From Ornithinibacillus halotolerans (GTDB lineage Bacteria; Bacillota; Bacilli; Bacillales; Amphibacillaceae), in assembly GCF_014637405.1 (NCBI RefSeq), contig NZ_BMEY01000006.1:1-53355 (forward strand): a stretch of DNA of 53,355 bases, in the 5' to 3' direction. This document shows, piece after piece, positions 8,284 to 16,624 of this stretch. Below the pieces are notes generated by a model. It was not told the DNA's origin, did not search any database, and saw only the letters and a list, made by a program, of their open reading frames with translations. Both the position numbers and the translations under genes were made by a program. Position 1 is the first letter of the stretch. The number at the start of each line of letters is the position of its first letter.

Positions 8284-8395
8284 AGAGATCTCCCCAAATT
8301 TGTGATAATTTATGTTAGTTTAGTTCAGTATAGCTTTAAAATCTCTAGAGTACAATAAACTTTTAATTTTCTGATTTTAACTAATGTATTACGAG

Positions 8396-8440
8396 GAAAA
8401 AAAGAGCTAGTAAACCGTGATAATCAAGTTTACTAGCTCC
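8396..8440 (-). terminator. Terminator of the TetR/ABC operon
   Basis: GAGCTAGTAAAC pairs with GTTTACTAGCTC. On the minus strand it is followed by a run of seven Ts. It sits about 40 bases after the stop of the permease gene. Confidence 0.85.
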
Positions 8441-8483
8441 TTATTCTTATTATGATCAAGGTCCCAAGTGGACATATACAACT

Positions 8484-10088
8484 CTATGTTAAATCTCTTC
8501 GTCTATAACCGATATGGCCAATGAATAAAAGCGCAATACTTATAATCGTTAGCGTGAAGAAAATAAGTGCATCAAATTCCTCCATCGGCATTTGTGGGAT
8601 CCAGCTTTGTACAGCAGTTTTAAATAACCATTCAGGTAAATCTAAAATATTGCTAAAGTAGTTTAATAGAAAAGAGTATACAAGATAAATATAAACTAAT
8701 TTTCCTAGTTTTGGTGCCCAACCGAGCGCCATAGCTGCTAAACCGATAAAGAATAATACAGATGGTAAGAAGTTAAAACCTGCAGTAAGGAACTCAGAGA
8801 ACCCCATAGTGTCGCTATCTCCTATCGTCGAGATTGCTGTTGCTCCTAAACTACCAGAAGCTAATACAGTTCCTACAACACCAGTTACAATAGCTAGAAT
8901 AATTGTCGTCCAATAAAACTGGCTACGAGATACTTTAGTAGCAAACAGTTGGCTAAGATGTAAACGGTGTTCCTCTGCATAAAGTTTGTTAACGACAGCA
9001 ATTGGTAGTATCGCAACCAACCCCATCATAACCATCGTTATGGTTGCAGTGAAGGACTCTTCTATCGTTGTACCAGCATGTGTAAACATTTGCTTCATCA
9101 TTTCATTACTGCTGAGGAATGCCTGCATATCCCCGTAAATAGAACCATAACTTGCACCCATTAACACAAAAGCAATGGACCAACCGATTATGACTCCTTT
9201 ATTAATTTTAATAAATAAACCACGAACAGAAAGCAGAGATTTTTTTGCATGTGCTCGACCTTCTCTGACTGGAAGATAGCCAGCCCCCATGTCACGTGCT
9301 CCTTCTAGAGCAAAAGCAATAACTACAAGGAGGATACTAAACAATAAGATAAAGCCAAGCAGATGCCAATTATTCTCAGTAAAAGGATAGGTTAAATAAG
9401 TCCACCCAAATGGATTGAGCATGGATAGGCTAACATTGGAAATATCTGTTCCGGCACGGATGATGTATAGTAATCCGATTATTCCTAGTGCTGAACCCGT
9501 GGCACCAGAAGATACAGGAATTAATTGGGACATGACAAGAGCGATTGCTGCACCAAGTACACCTGCAAATCCAATAGAAGCACCAAATAACAAGGATCCT
9601 TCAGCTGTGATCGTATCAGCCCCGAAGCTAACCATGACACCAGTAATAAATCCAGCGAGTATCACATTAATGAGAAAAACTTCTGCCATGACTGCTAGAG
9701 AATTTGCTTGCCGTCCAATTTGAAAGGAGCGTAATAATTCGGTTACACCAAGATCTTCTTCTTTTCGTGTATGACTGACCACGTGCAGAGCGGATATAAT
9801 CATTGCGATTAAACCACAAAATAGTAACATTTCATGGGCGTACATGGCTCCTAATGTATAATCTTGTGCCGATTCAGCTGGTGTTGGGCCGACCATAGCA
9901 ATCATTGCAGGGTTTTTTAATGTTTCGTACATTGCTGCTATTCCTTGGCCTTTTCCAATTTCTACAAAAGCTGGAACAAAGCCTGCAGAAAATAAACCAA
10001 CACCTAAGATCCATATGATGATTTTTTTCCAATCACGTTTTACATATAGGAAGAACAAGGTATGCCACCGTGCAAATTTTTCCTTCAT
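8484..10088 (-). CDS. ABC exporter permease (COG3559-like, multidrug or antibiotic type)
   Basis: 534 residues with about twelve membrane segments in two repeats of six. The first begins after WKKIIIWILGVGLFSAGFVPAF-like segment 1 and the second after residue 290. This is the layout of the fused ABC-2 permeases once described as polyketide or tetronasin exporters. Each half has the long extracytoplasmic loop after its first membrane helix. It follows the ATPase gene by 22 bases and shares its operon with a TetR regulator, so a drug- or lipid-efflux system induced by its substrate is likely. The start is ATG with GGAGGAG about 7 bases upstream. The substrate is unknown. Confidence 0.84.
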   Translation of the reverse strand: MKEKFARWHTLFFLYVKRDWKKIIIWILGVGLFSAGFVPAFVEIGKGQGIAAMYETLKNPAMIAMVGPTPAESAQDYTLGAMYAHEMLLFCGLIAMIISALHVVSHTRKEEDLGVTELLRSFQIGRQANSLAVMAEVFLINVILAGFITGVMVSFGADTITAEGSLLFGASIGFAGVLGAAIALVMSQLIPVSSGATGSALGIIGLLYIIRAGTDISNVSLSMLNPFGWTYLTYPFTENNWHLLGFILLFSILLVVIAFALEGARDMGAGYLPVREGRAHAKKSLLSVRGLFIKINKGVIIGWSIAFVLMGASYGSIYGDMQAFLSSNEMMKQMFTHAGTTIEESFTATITMVMMGLVAILPIAVVNKLYAEEHRLHLSQLFATKVSRSQFYWTTIILAIVTGVVGTVLASGSLGATAISTIGDSDTMGFSEFLTAGFNFLPSVLFFIGLAAMALGWAPKLGKLVYIYLVYSFLLNYFSNILDLPEWLFKTAVQSWIPQMPMEEFDALIFFTLTIISIALLFIGHIGYRRRDLT

Positions 10089-10110
10089 TTTATCTCCTCC
10101 TTTCTAATGG

Positions 10111-10992
10111 TTATCCTTCATAATGGCGCATGAACATGTCTTCTAGAGTAGGAGGCACAGCTTCGAATCGTTTGACTCCTAATTGGCTTGCTTTTAATAA
10201 AATACTATCGAAGTGTTTATGATCAACAGAAAATGTCGCTTGATTATCTTTTTGTTGGAAATCATATACTCCATTCATTTCACCGATCTCTGAAACATCA
10301 CCTTTTGTTACGACCGTCACAGTAGAGCGTGTTAAATGACGCAATTCATCAAGGGTACCAGTTTCTACAATCTCGCCTTGACGAATAATAACGACCTTGT
10401 CTGCTAATCGTTCTACTTCACTTAAAATATGAGAGGAAAGTAGAATTGATTTCCCGGCTTTTTTTAGTTTTTCTACTTCTTCTTGAAAAATGGCTTCCAT
10501 TAACGGATCAAGACCTGAAGTTGGTTCATCGAAAATGTATAAATCGGAATCTACCGATAATGCTGCAATCAGAGCTACTTTTTGGCGATTTCCTTTGGAA
10601 TATCCTTTTGCTTTTTTCTTTGGGTCTAGCTCAAACCGGTTGATTAAATAATCTCGTCTCTTTTTATCTCCGCCACCATGTAATTGGAGGAATAAATCAA
10701 TTATCTCTCCACCAGTTAAATTTCCCCATAGTGTCACATCACCAGGAACATATGAAATACGTCTATGAATTTCTAGGCTGTCTTTCCAAACATCCTTACC
10801 GAATATTTCTGCATGACCTGCATCGCGTTGAATAATTCCTAGCAGAATTCGAATTGTTGTTGATTTACCAGCACCATTAGGACCAATAAAACCAACTACT
10901 TCTCCTGCATTTACCGTGAAGTTAACATTACGTAAGGCTGGAACCTTCCCAAAACGTTTCTGTACCCCTTGGATCTTGACGATTTCTGTCAT
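10111..10992 (-). CDS. ABC transporter ATP-binding protein
   Basis: 293 residues. Walker A is GPNGAGKST (37-45), the signature region is YSKGNRQKVAL (131-141), a variant of LSGGQ usual in drug-exporter ATPases, and Walker B is LYIFDEP (151-157). An H-loop SSHILSE is near residue 187. The C-terminal 80 residues are the usual accessory domain ending in LEDMFMRHYEG. It energises the permease encoded 22 bases downstream. It is translated from ATG after AAAGGGAG. It lies second in the operon after the TetR regulator. Confidence 0.92.
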   Translation of the reverse strand: MTEIVKIQGVQKRFGKVPALRNVNFTVNAGEVVGFIGPNGAGKSTTIRILLGIIQRDAGHAEIFGKDVWKDSLEIHRRISYVPGDVTLWGNLTGGEIIDLFLQLHGGGDKKRRDYLINRFELDPKKKAKGYSKGNRQKVALIAALSVDSDLYIFDEPTSGLDPLMEAIFQEEVEKLKKAGKSILLSSHILSEVERLADKVVIIRQGEIVETGTLDELRHLTRSTVTVVTKGDVSEIGEMNGVYDFQQKDNQATFSVDHKHFDSILLKASQLGVKRFEAVPPTLEDMFMRHYEG

Positions 10993-11076
10993 GAATTGAC
11001 ACTCCCTTTATATGATTTTGCTATCTCCTATCAATGGGGATGACCATTAGCAGGAGACAGCTATACTATCCGCGTG

Positions 11077-11697
11077 CTATTTGTAAAAGCTGTATTTCAA
11101 TATTTTTGTATATTGATCCCATTCTTGAAGGTATCGCTCCCCAAATTCTTCACTATTTTCAAAGGTATCGATTTGCTCCATAGCCTTATTTCCAAATCCA
11201 AACATAGTCCAAGTTAAAATCTCAATTGCTTTCTCGGTATCAATATCATCTCGGAATTTAGAAAAATCGATGTTATGATAGATTATTTCAAGCCCACGTT
11301 GTTGTACGGACGTCACTTTATTCTTAATCATTTCTTTTATGTCGAGTGATTCCTCTTTCATACTTGAAGTTAGAAAATCAAATACAAGAGGATATTTTTT
11401 ATGAATAAACATTTTTTGTAACCCGATATTCTCTATTCGTTTAAAAATATCGGTTTCCTCTAAATCTATCGTTTCGAATAATGTCTCAACGACTTCAATT
11501 CCGTAATCAATTAAGTAAGTATAAAGATCTTTTTTACTTTTAAAATAGTTAAAGAGAGAACCTTTTGATATATTGGCGTTTTTTACGATTTCATTTGTAG
11601 ATGCATTTACAAATCCATTTTGGACAAATTCTTTTAATGCTGCATTAATAATAAGCGCTCTTTTTTCTTCTTTAAGTTTCAGGAAATTTGTGTTAAT
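11077..11697 (-). CDS. TetR family transcriptional regulator with a putative ATT start
   Basis: 206 residues if translated from ATT at 11697. The N-terminal helix-turn-helix is complete only with this start: LIINAALKEFVQNGF, then EIVKNANISKGSLFNYFKSKKDLY at about residues 31-55. The first in-frame ATG (11412) would remove the whole DNA-binding domain. The frame upstream of 11697 has no ATG, GTG or TTG, yet AAAGGAG lies 9 bases before ATT. Either ATT is the true, weak start (as in infC) or an ATG has mutated. The C-terminal ligand domain is intact. Two TGACC-N5-GGTCA operators overlap its promoter, so it probably represses itself and the ABC exporter genes behind it. Confidence 0.82.
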   Translation of the reverse strand: MNTNFLKLKEEKRALIINAALKEFVQNGFVNASTNEIVKNANISKGSLFNYFKSKKDLYTYLIDYGIEVVETLFETIDLEETDIFKRIENIGLQKMFIHKKYPLVFDFLTSSMKEESLDIKEMIKNKVTSVQQRGLEIIYHNIDFSKFRDDIDTEKAIEILTWTMFGFGNKAMEQIDTFENSEEFGERYLQEWDQYTKILKYSFYK

Positions 11698-11724
11698 TGC
11701 TGAAAACTCCTTTCTTTGCGTATA

Positions 11725-11773
11725 TGACCATAGTGGTCAATTTTATGTTAACAGGAATGACCAGTTTGGTCAA
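11725..11773 (-). promoter_or_regulatory. Promoter of the TetR/ABC operon with two palindromic operators
   Basis: On the minus strand TTGACC (11773-11768) and TAACAT (11750-11745) are 17 bases apart. TGACCAGTTTGGTCA (11758-11772) covers the -35 box. TGACCATAGTGGTCA (11725-11739) lies just past the -10 box near +1. The centres are 33 bp apart, about three helical turns. The layout fits autorepression by the TetR protein. Confidence 0.75.
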
Positions 11774-11937
11774 TGGGGAATGGTTTTATTTCTTGGATTG
11801 ATTAACGTATGATTATTTGTGAGCTTATGAAGATATTTAAGTATACCGGGAATATAAATTAACAAATTAGAAATTGTTTCATCACTTTGAAGAATAGGCT
11901 GTAGAATATAATAATTCGAGTAAGGAGTTAACATTTC

Positions 11938-12016
11938 ATGACAACGAATCAAATGAATCCAAAGGTTATGAGTTTTTGAGCAAGGAAACGAAATGGCAGG
12001 AAGAATTTACAGAAGC
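11938..12016 (+). pseudogene. Fragment of a YdeI-like (DUF1801/OmdA) gene, N-terminus only, frameshifted
   Basis: ATG at 11938 after TAAGGAGTT opens MTTNQMNPKVMSF and then a stop. Restoring one T in the run of five Ts near 11973 gives SFLSKETKWQEEFTEA, which matches the YdeI start MNPKV-x-x-FLSK-x-x-KW-x-EEF. Similarity ends at about 12016, where the TnpB element begins. The gene has lost over 80 percent of its length as well as one base. The assignment rests on recall of the family's N-terminus. Confidence 0.6.
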
Positions 12017-12070
12017 TAGTTCTAGAAAGCCCATTCCTTTAAAGGGTGGGATGAATGGAATATTTTTATA

Positions 12071-12099
12071 TTGACGAACATACGTTCCTCTGGTATAAT
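12071..12099 (+). promoter_or_regulatory. Sigma-A promoter of tnpB
   Basis: TTGACG and TATAAT are separated by exactly 17 bases. The -10 box ends 36 bases before the tnpB ATG at 12136. An upstream ATG at 12055 lies before this promoter, which argues against it as the start. Confidence 0.8.
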
Positions 12100-12135
12100 G
12101 AAAATAAACATAATTCTATGAAGGAGCGGTGGATT

Positions 12136-13668
12136 ATGCGAATAAACAATAATCCCACGTTTATAGTAGAACTTAAATTATCAACGGAGTTATGGCAATG
12201 TCATATTCTCGACAAACGGTTAGAAATTGCTCGGAAAATGTATAACTCCACGCTTGCCTACGCCTTAAAACAAATACAATTAATGAAAGAATCCAAACAA
12301 TATCGCAAGACCATCCACGATTATCGCCAAACAAAGGCTCTCTTATCGAAAACAAAAAATAAGGAGCTGGCACAACTCTACAAAAATGAATTATCTGCGC
12401 TACGAAAGAGACTACAAGAAATCCGCAAATCCTATCATCTCACAAAATATGGACTTCATAGAATCATTGCCAAACATCAACGAAATTATAAGACACATAT
12501 CGATAGCTTCACTGCGCAAAAAATTGCGGATGCTATTTATCGATCTTTGGAAGGTGTGCTTTTTAGAGGGTATCGTGCCCATTTTAAGAAATTCGGAACG
12601 CTCACTTCGGTGGAAGGAAAGTCTAACAAAACAGGTATTCGTTATAAAAGAGAGGAAAACAAGCTTTATTGGAATGGACTTGTAATTCCCGTTATCATCC
12701 GAAAAAATGATTTATTTGCAGAAGAAGTACTTTCTTCTCATCGAATTAAGTTTTGCCGGATTGTTAGAAAGGTCATTCGTGGAAAACATGTCTTTTATCT
12801 ACAACTGGTTATGGATGGAACTCCTCCACCGAAACGTGTCAAAAAGACCGGTCAATTCCGTCATCAACCAACTCCAAATGGTCGAGTGGGGATTGATATT
12901 GGCACATCTACTATTGCTGTTTCATCAGACGACGAAGTCTTCTTAAAGCCCCTGGCACCAAGAGTACGGCAATTTGACCAAGAAAAACGCCGTTTATCGC
13001 GGAAATTAGACCGTAGTAGAAGAAGCATGAATCCTCAAAATTTCAATAGAGACGGGACCATTAAGAAGGGGATAAAGCTCGCTTGGAAACGCAGTAATAC
13101 TTACATGAAAACTCTATTTAAACTGAAAGAACTCTACAGAAAACGCTCCATGTACGTAAAAGAACAGCATTCTAGATTGGCTAATCACATTTTATCTTTA
13201 GGAGATGAAGTCTATGTAGAAAAAATGTCGTTTAAAGGATTAGCTAGACGAGCCAAGGAAACGAAAGTAAACAAATTTGGCAAGTTTCAACGAAAAGGCA
13301 GATTCGGCAAAAGTATTGGCTCCTATGCACCGGCGCTATTCCTAGGAATTTTGAAACGAAAATTAATTTATATCGGCAAAGAACTTCATGAAATCAATAC
13401 ATATACGTTTAAAGCAAGTCAATATAATCATCTAACAGACACCTACCAAAAGCGAAAACTCCATCAACGTTGGATTTATATAAATAAGCATCGAATCCAA
13501 CGAGATTTATATAGTGCATTTCTTCTCATGAATTGTGATTCCAATCTACAACAAACAAATCGAGAACGGTGTAAACGAACGTTTGAAAAATTTGTCATAC
13601 TACATCATGAGCATAAAAATTTATTAAAAAACCAACTAACTAAATACCCGACTAGTATGGGAATATAG
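12136..13668 (+). CDS. tnpB: TnpB-family RNA-guided nuclease, zinc ribbon lost
   Basis: 510 residues, longer than the usual 370-410 of TnpB. The RuvC triad is present: D254 in GRVGIDIGTST, E362 in EVYVEKMSF and D457 in IQRDLYSAF. Between E362 and D457, where TnpB proteins normally carry four cysteines of a zinc ribbon, there is none; the region reads YTFKASQYNHLTDTYQKRKL. The N-terminal 250 residues form the basic, helical RNA- and DNA-binding lobe. ATG at 12136 follows AAGGAG by 9 bases and a perfect promoter. By family knowledge TnpB cuts DNA guided by an omega RNA made from the element's right end. Activity without the zinc ribbon is an open question. Confidence 0.9.
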   Translation: MRINNNPTFIVELKLSTELWQCHILDKRLEIARKMYNSTLAYALKQIQLMKESKQYRKTIHDYRQTKALLSKTKNKELAQLYKNELSALRKRLQEIRKSYHLTKYGLHRIIAKHQRNYKTHIDSFTAQKIADAIYRSLEGVLFRGYRAHFKKFGTLTSVEGKSNKTGIRYKREENKLYWNGLVIPVIIRKNDLFAEEVLSSHRIKFCRIVRKVIRGKHVFYLQLVMDGTPPPKRVKKTGQFRHQPTPNGRVGIDIGTSTIAVSSDDEVFLKPLAPRVRQFDQEKRRLSRKLDRSRRSMNPQNFNRDGTIKKGIKLAWKRSNTYMKTLFKLKELYRKRSMYVKEQHSRLANHILSLGDEVYVEKMSFKGLARRAKETKVNKFGKFQRKGRFGKSIGSYAPALFLGILKRKLIYIGKELHEINTYTFKASQYNHLTDTYQKRKLHQRWIYINKHRIQRDLYSAFLLMNCDSNLQQTNRERCKRTFEKFVILHHEHKNLLKNQLTKYPTSMGI

Positions 13669-13949
13669 CCAGAAAGGTTGAAGAAATCTACCTTCGTAGG
13701 TGGAGATACCCGCCTTCGTTAAAGATGTTCGCTAATACAACAAAGGTTGTATAGAACATAAAGTCTCATGGAACAGAAGATAAATGGAAGATGTTGTACA
13801 TGGACCTTTGCTTAGACTATAAAGATGAGGCTGAGCCTGTTCTATTAGTTTTGGTAAACCTGTGGAGAGCTTCCAAAGGCTTCTATGAAGTACATGGGAA
13901 CCCCACTCCTTTAGGGCTGGGAGTAATCAGAAGATTGGGTTAAGAAAGC
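13669..13949 (+). ncRNA. Putative omega (right-end) RNA of the TnpB element
   Basis: About 260 bases follow the tnpB stop without a gene but with several short hairpins: CTAC-CTTC-GTAG near 13688, ATACAAC-AAAG-GTTGTAT at 13735-13752, and the right-end hairpin at about 13902-13920. In IS605-type elements this region is the scaffold of the guide RNA and the guide is the first bases beyond the right end. Here those are GAAGATTGGGTTAAG onward, inside the remnant of the alkylation-repair gene. The boundaries are estimates. Confidence 0.45.
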
Positions 13950-14391
13950 ATACTGGTATCTGGTCGCAGAATATACGGTTGCACAAGTTACTGCTGAAAG
14001 TGACTATGCTCTTGAGTTGGCAAAAGAATGGATTGATTCCGACGAAGAAATGATTGCAGTAACAGGATGGAGTGCGTATGCCAATTATTTATCGATTACC
14101 CCTAATGAAGAACTCGATATCGATGAAATTAGGTCCTTGTTGAACAGAGTGAAGGACCATGTACATGAAGAGCGTAATCGAGTACGATATGTAATGAATT
14201 CTTTTGTTATTTCCGTAGGTTCCTATGTGCCTGAATTAACCGAAGAAGCGAAACTGGTAGCAGAGTCTATCGGTAAAGTTCATGTAGATGTAGGAAATAC
14301 TGCTTGTAAAGTACCACTTGCAACGACTTATATTAAAAAAGTAGAAGATAAAGACCGAGTCGGAGTGAAGCGGAAGACTTGTATTTGTTAA
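13930..14391 (+). pseudogene. 3' fragment of a DNA alkylation repair (AlkD-like, HEAT-repeat) gene
   Basis: An open frame of 153 codons begins flush with the right end of the TnpB element (EDWVKKAYWYLVAEYTVAQ) and ends VGVKRKTCIC. It resembles the C-terminal two-thirds of DNA alkylation repair proteins of about 230 residues, including ALELAKEWIDSDEEM, NRVRYVMNSFVISVGSYV and KVHVDVGNTACKVPLA. The first ATG (14017) lies 29 codons inside and has no good ribosome site. The 5' third of the gene is not present left of the element. The frame has stayed open, so the disruption is recent or the fragment is still made. Confidence 0.7.
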
Positions 14392-14823
14392 TAAAATAAT
14401 GTTTTACACTTTATAATAGCGTGGTTGGGACAAAACTAAATGAGACTTATAAAACGAGCAAAAAGCATTATCAGCTCCGGGAATATACGTAGACTCCTGC
14501 GGGAAAGTAGGCATAGGTGAGACCCCGCAGTGCGTTAGCACGAGGAGGCTCAACAGCCGCCGCCCGCGGAAAGCGAAGTATATTCCCGGAGCGGGTTAGG
14601 AGCACATACTATTTTATTGTTCGGATTTATCGTTAGTCTAAACTCTTTTGTCTTAGCCCCGTTTTTATTATTGAATGGACAGAAATGTTTTCCATAATCC
14701 TTTAGTTGCTGGTAAAAAAGTGCAAATAATATGCAGGAAAGTCTAAAGAAATAAAACTCCCAAACTATTAACATATATTTAAGAATTAGAATTCGCTAGT
14801 AACTTGAGGAGTGGGGCATTAAT
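14392..14823. other. Intergenic region occupied by hairpin repeat copy 1
   Basis: The stretch between the alkylation-repair fragment and the aminotransferase gene holds hairpin repeat copy 1 (14421-14661). A further 160 bases show no recognised signal. An open frame on the minus strand inside it is read through the repeat and is rejected. Confidence 0.6.
14421..14661 (+). repeat. Long-hairpin intergenic repeat, copy 1
   Basis: The outer inverted ends are GTGGTTGGGACAAAA and CTTTTGTCTTAGCCCC. The core is 14474-14592, with a perfect 15-bp stem GCTCCGGGAATATAC/GTATATTCCCGGAGC and inner GC-rich parts GACTCCTGCGGG, GTGAGACCCC, GCACGAGGAGGCTCA and CCGCGGAAAGCGAAG. It is in the same orientation as copies 2 and 4. 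Confidence 0.85.
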
Positions 14824-16065
14824 ATGGTAACGACAGAATATATACAAAACCTATTTGCAAATCGAATTGGTGGAACACAATTTGGCTTAATAGACGAAGT
14901 ATATAAATTTGAAAAAATAAAACGAGCAAAACGAGATGCGATACAAAGGAATCCTAAGAAGAAATTAATTGACCTTGGGGTAGGTGAGCCAGATGCGAAG
15001 GCAGATGAAGCAGTCATCAGAATTTTAGCGGAAGAAGCAAGAAAACCAGAAAATCGCTACTATGCAGATAACGGTATTACTGAATTTAAACAAGCTGCAT
15101 CAACTTATATGAAAAATGTATTTGGAGTAGAGCATCTCCATCCTGAGACAGAGATAAACCATGTTATTGGATCCAAATCAGCCCTTGCCATGATTCCTAC
15201 TGCGTTTATCAATCCTGGTGATATTACAATCATGCCGTCACCATGCTATCCAATTCTTGGTACACATACAGAATACCTTGGTGGAGAGGTTGTACATTTA
15301 CCACTTTTGAAGGAAAATTCTTTTCTTCCAAGATTAGACTCTTTATCTAATCATGTGTTAGAAAAAGCTAAATTACTATATTTAAACTACCCAAACAATC
15401 CAACCGGAGCTGTGGCAAGTCGGGAATTTTTTGAAGAAGTCGTTACTTTTGCAAAAAAACATCAATTGATTGTTATTCATGATGCCGCGTATGCTGGACT
15501 TGTCTTTGATGGTGAAAAAACACTAAGTTTCTTATCTATTCCAGGAGCAAAAGAAGTTGGAATTGAACTACATTCTTTATCAAAGTCATTTAACATGACA
15601 GGGTGGCGCATAGGGTTTGCTGCGGGAAATGCAAAACTTATTCATGCATTAGCTACAGTTAAAGATAATGTTGATTCAGGTCAATTTATCCCCATTCAAA
15701 AAGCTGCATCATATGCTTTAGCACATCCTGACATTACAGAAGAGATAGCAAAGAAATATTCAAGGCGTCATGAACAGTTATCTTCTATTCTAAGGGAAAT
15801 TGGGTTTGATGCTGAAAAGCCAAAAGGATCTTTTTTCCTATATACAAAGATTCCGAGGTCCGTTGCAAATGGTCCAACTTTTCATACAGCAGAAGATTTT
15901 AGTCAATATTTAATTAAGGAGCACTTAATTTCAACTGTCCCATGGGATGACGCAGGCAGCTATATCCGATTTTCCGTTACCTTTCAAGCAGACGGATTAA
16001 CAGAAGAAAAAAGAGTCTTTGAGGAAATAAAAGCAAGGCTAAGTACGTCAAAGTTTATATTTTAA
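14824..16065 (+). CDS. dapL: Class I/II PLP aminotransferase, probably LL-diaminopimelate aminotransferase
   Basis: 413 residues of a fold-type I aminotransferase. The Schiff-base lysine is K254 in HSLSKSFNMTGWRIGF. D220 and Y223 (HDAAYAG) and N192 (YPNNPTG) contact the cofactor in this family, and an Arg near 370 (SYIRFSVTF) binds the substrate carboxylate. The start MVTTEYIQNLFANRIGG and the phrase LGVGEPDAKADE resemble Bacillales enzymes annotated as LL-diaminopimelate aminotransferase, which convert tetrahydrodipicolinate directly to LL-diaminopimelate for lysine and wall synthesis. A related aminotransferase such as a PatA-type enzyme cannot be excluded. ATG follows GAGGAGTGGGG. It is bracketed by two direct copies of the hairpin repeat. 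Confidence 0.78.
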   Translation: MVTTEYIQNLFANRIGGTQFGLIDEVYKFEKIKRAKRDAIQRNPKKKLIDLGVGEPDAKADEAVIRILAEEARKPENRYYADNGITEFKQAASTYMKNVFGVEHLHPETEINHVIGSKSALAMIPTAFINPGDITIMPSPCYPILGTHTEYLGGEVVHLPLLKENSFLPRLDSLSNHVLEKAKLLYLNYPNNPTGAVASREFFEEVVTFAKKHQLIVIHDAAYAGLVFDGEKTLSFLSIPGAKEVGIELHSLSKSFNMTGWRIGFAAGNAKLIHALATVKDNVDSGQFIPIQKAASYALAHPDITEEIAKKYSRRHEQLSSILREIGFDAEKPKGSFFLYTKIPRSVANGPTFHTAEDFSQYLIKEHLISTVPWDDAGSYIRFSVTFQADGLTEEKRVFEEIKARLSTSKFIF

Positions 16066-16624
16066 TAGAGAAATGATTGTAAATAAGAAATATCTAAATC
16101 AAAACAGTAAAGAGGATGGGGACAAAAATAACTTTCCAATTTTTTAAGCTCGAACAATACGATACATTAGCTCCGAGAATATACGTAGACTCCTGCGGGA
16201 AGCAAGGCATCGGTGAGACCCCACAGTGCGTTAGCACGAGGAGGCTCACCAGCCGCCCGCGGAAAGCGAAGTATATTCCCGGAGCGGGGTAGGTGCACCC
16301 AAATCGTATAGTTAGGCTTTTACTATGTAGAAAATGCTATTGTACCAGCCCCATTTACTATTTCAGTGGAGTTCCAACTACTATGAAAGTTTCACTAATT
16401 ATTTCTAATTTTATTGAAATACTATAAAGGAAGGTACGTCCAATTCCCTATCCTAGTAATTTTACTTTATTTATATTACAATGAAAAAGCTGCATTTTTT
16501 CAAACAGCAGCAGATTCCGTATTTAAAATGTTCCAGACATTGTAGAGGATTGGGGAGTCTACATAACGGAAAGATGATTTAGAGCAGGTCTTCAAAAATT
16601 TAACGAAGAGGGGATTTATACATC
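16066..16624. other. Intergenic region with hairpin repeat copy 2
   Basis: Hairpin repeat copy 2 fills 16112-16353. The remaining 270 bases up to the lipoprotein gene hold no convincing gene, riboswitch or terminator. A short inverted pair (GCTGC near 16490 and GCAGC) is too weak to call. Confidence 0.55.
16112..16353 (+). repeat. Long-hairpin intergenic repeat, copy 2
   Basis: Core 16170-16285 with GCTCCGAGAATATAC facing GTATATTCCCGGAGC (one mismatch). The outer ends are GAGGATGGGGACAAAA and TTGTACCAGCCCC. It includes the second inverted pair AACAATACGAT/ATCGTATAGTT. It is a direct repeat of copy 1 across the dapL gene. Confidence 0.85.

Larger units (their letters stand above)
12018..13929 (+). 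mobile_element. IS200/IS605-type element carrying tnpB only
   Basis: The element holds a tnpB gene with its own promoter, about 260 bases of structured non-coding 3' sequence, and matching subterminal hairpins. The left hairpin is CCCATTCCTTT/AAAGGGTGGG (12030-12050). The right hairpin is CCCACTCCT/AGGGCTGGG (about 13902-13920), ending near GTAATCA. There is no tnpA, so it must be mobilised in trans or be fixed. The left edge is uncertain by several bases. There is no target duplication, as expected for this class. The flanks belong to two different genes, so DNA was lost at this site. Confidence 0.75.

Noticed and set aside
12055-12135. Upstream ATG extending TnpB by 27 residues
   Set aside because: It lies before the promoter at 12071-12099 and has no ribosome site; ATG 12136 has both.
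14550-14774. Minus-strand open frame of 74 codons
   Set aside because: It runs through hairpin repeat copy 1 and has no supporting ribosome site or homology.
16354-16624. Possible riboswitch or T-box before the lipoprotein gene
   Set aside because: No conserved riboswitch core, T-box sequence or attenuator pair could be read; only weak inverted repeats.
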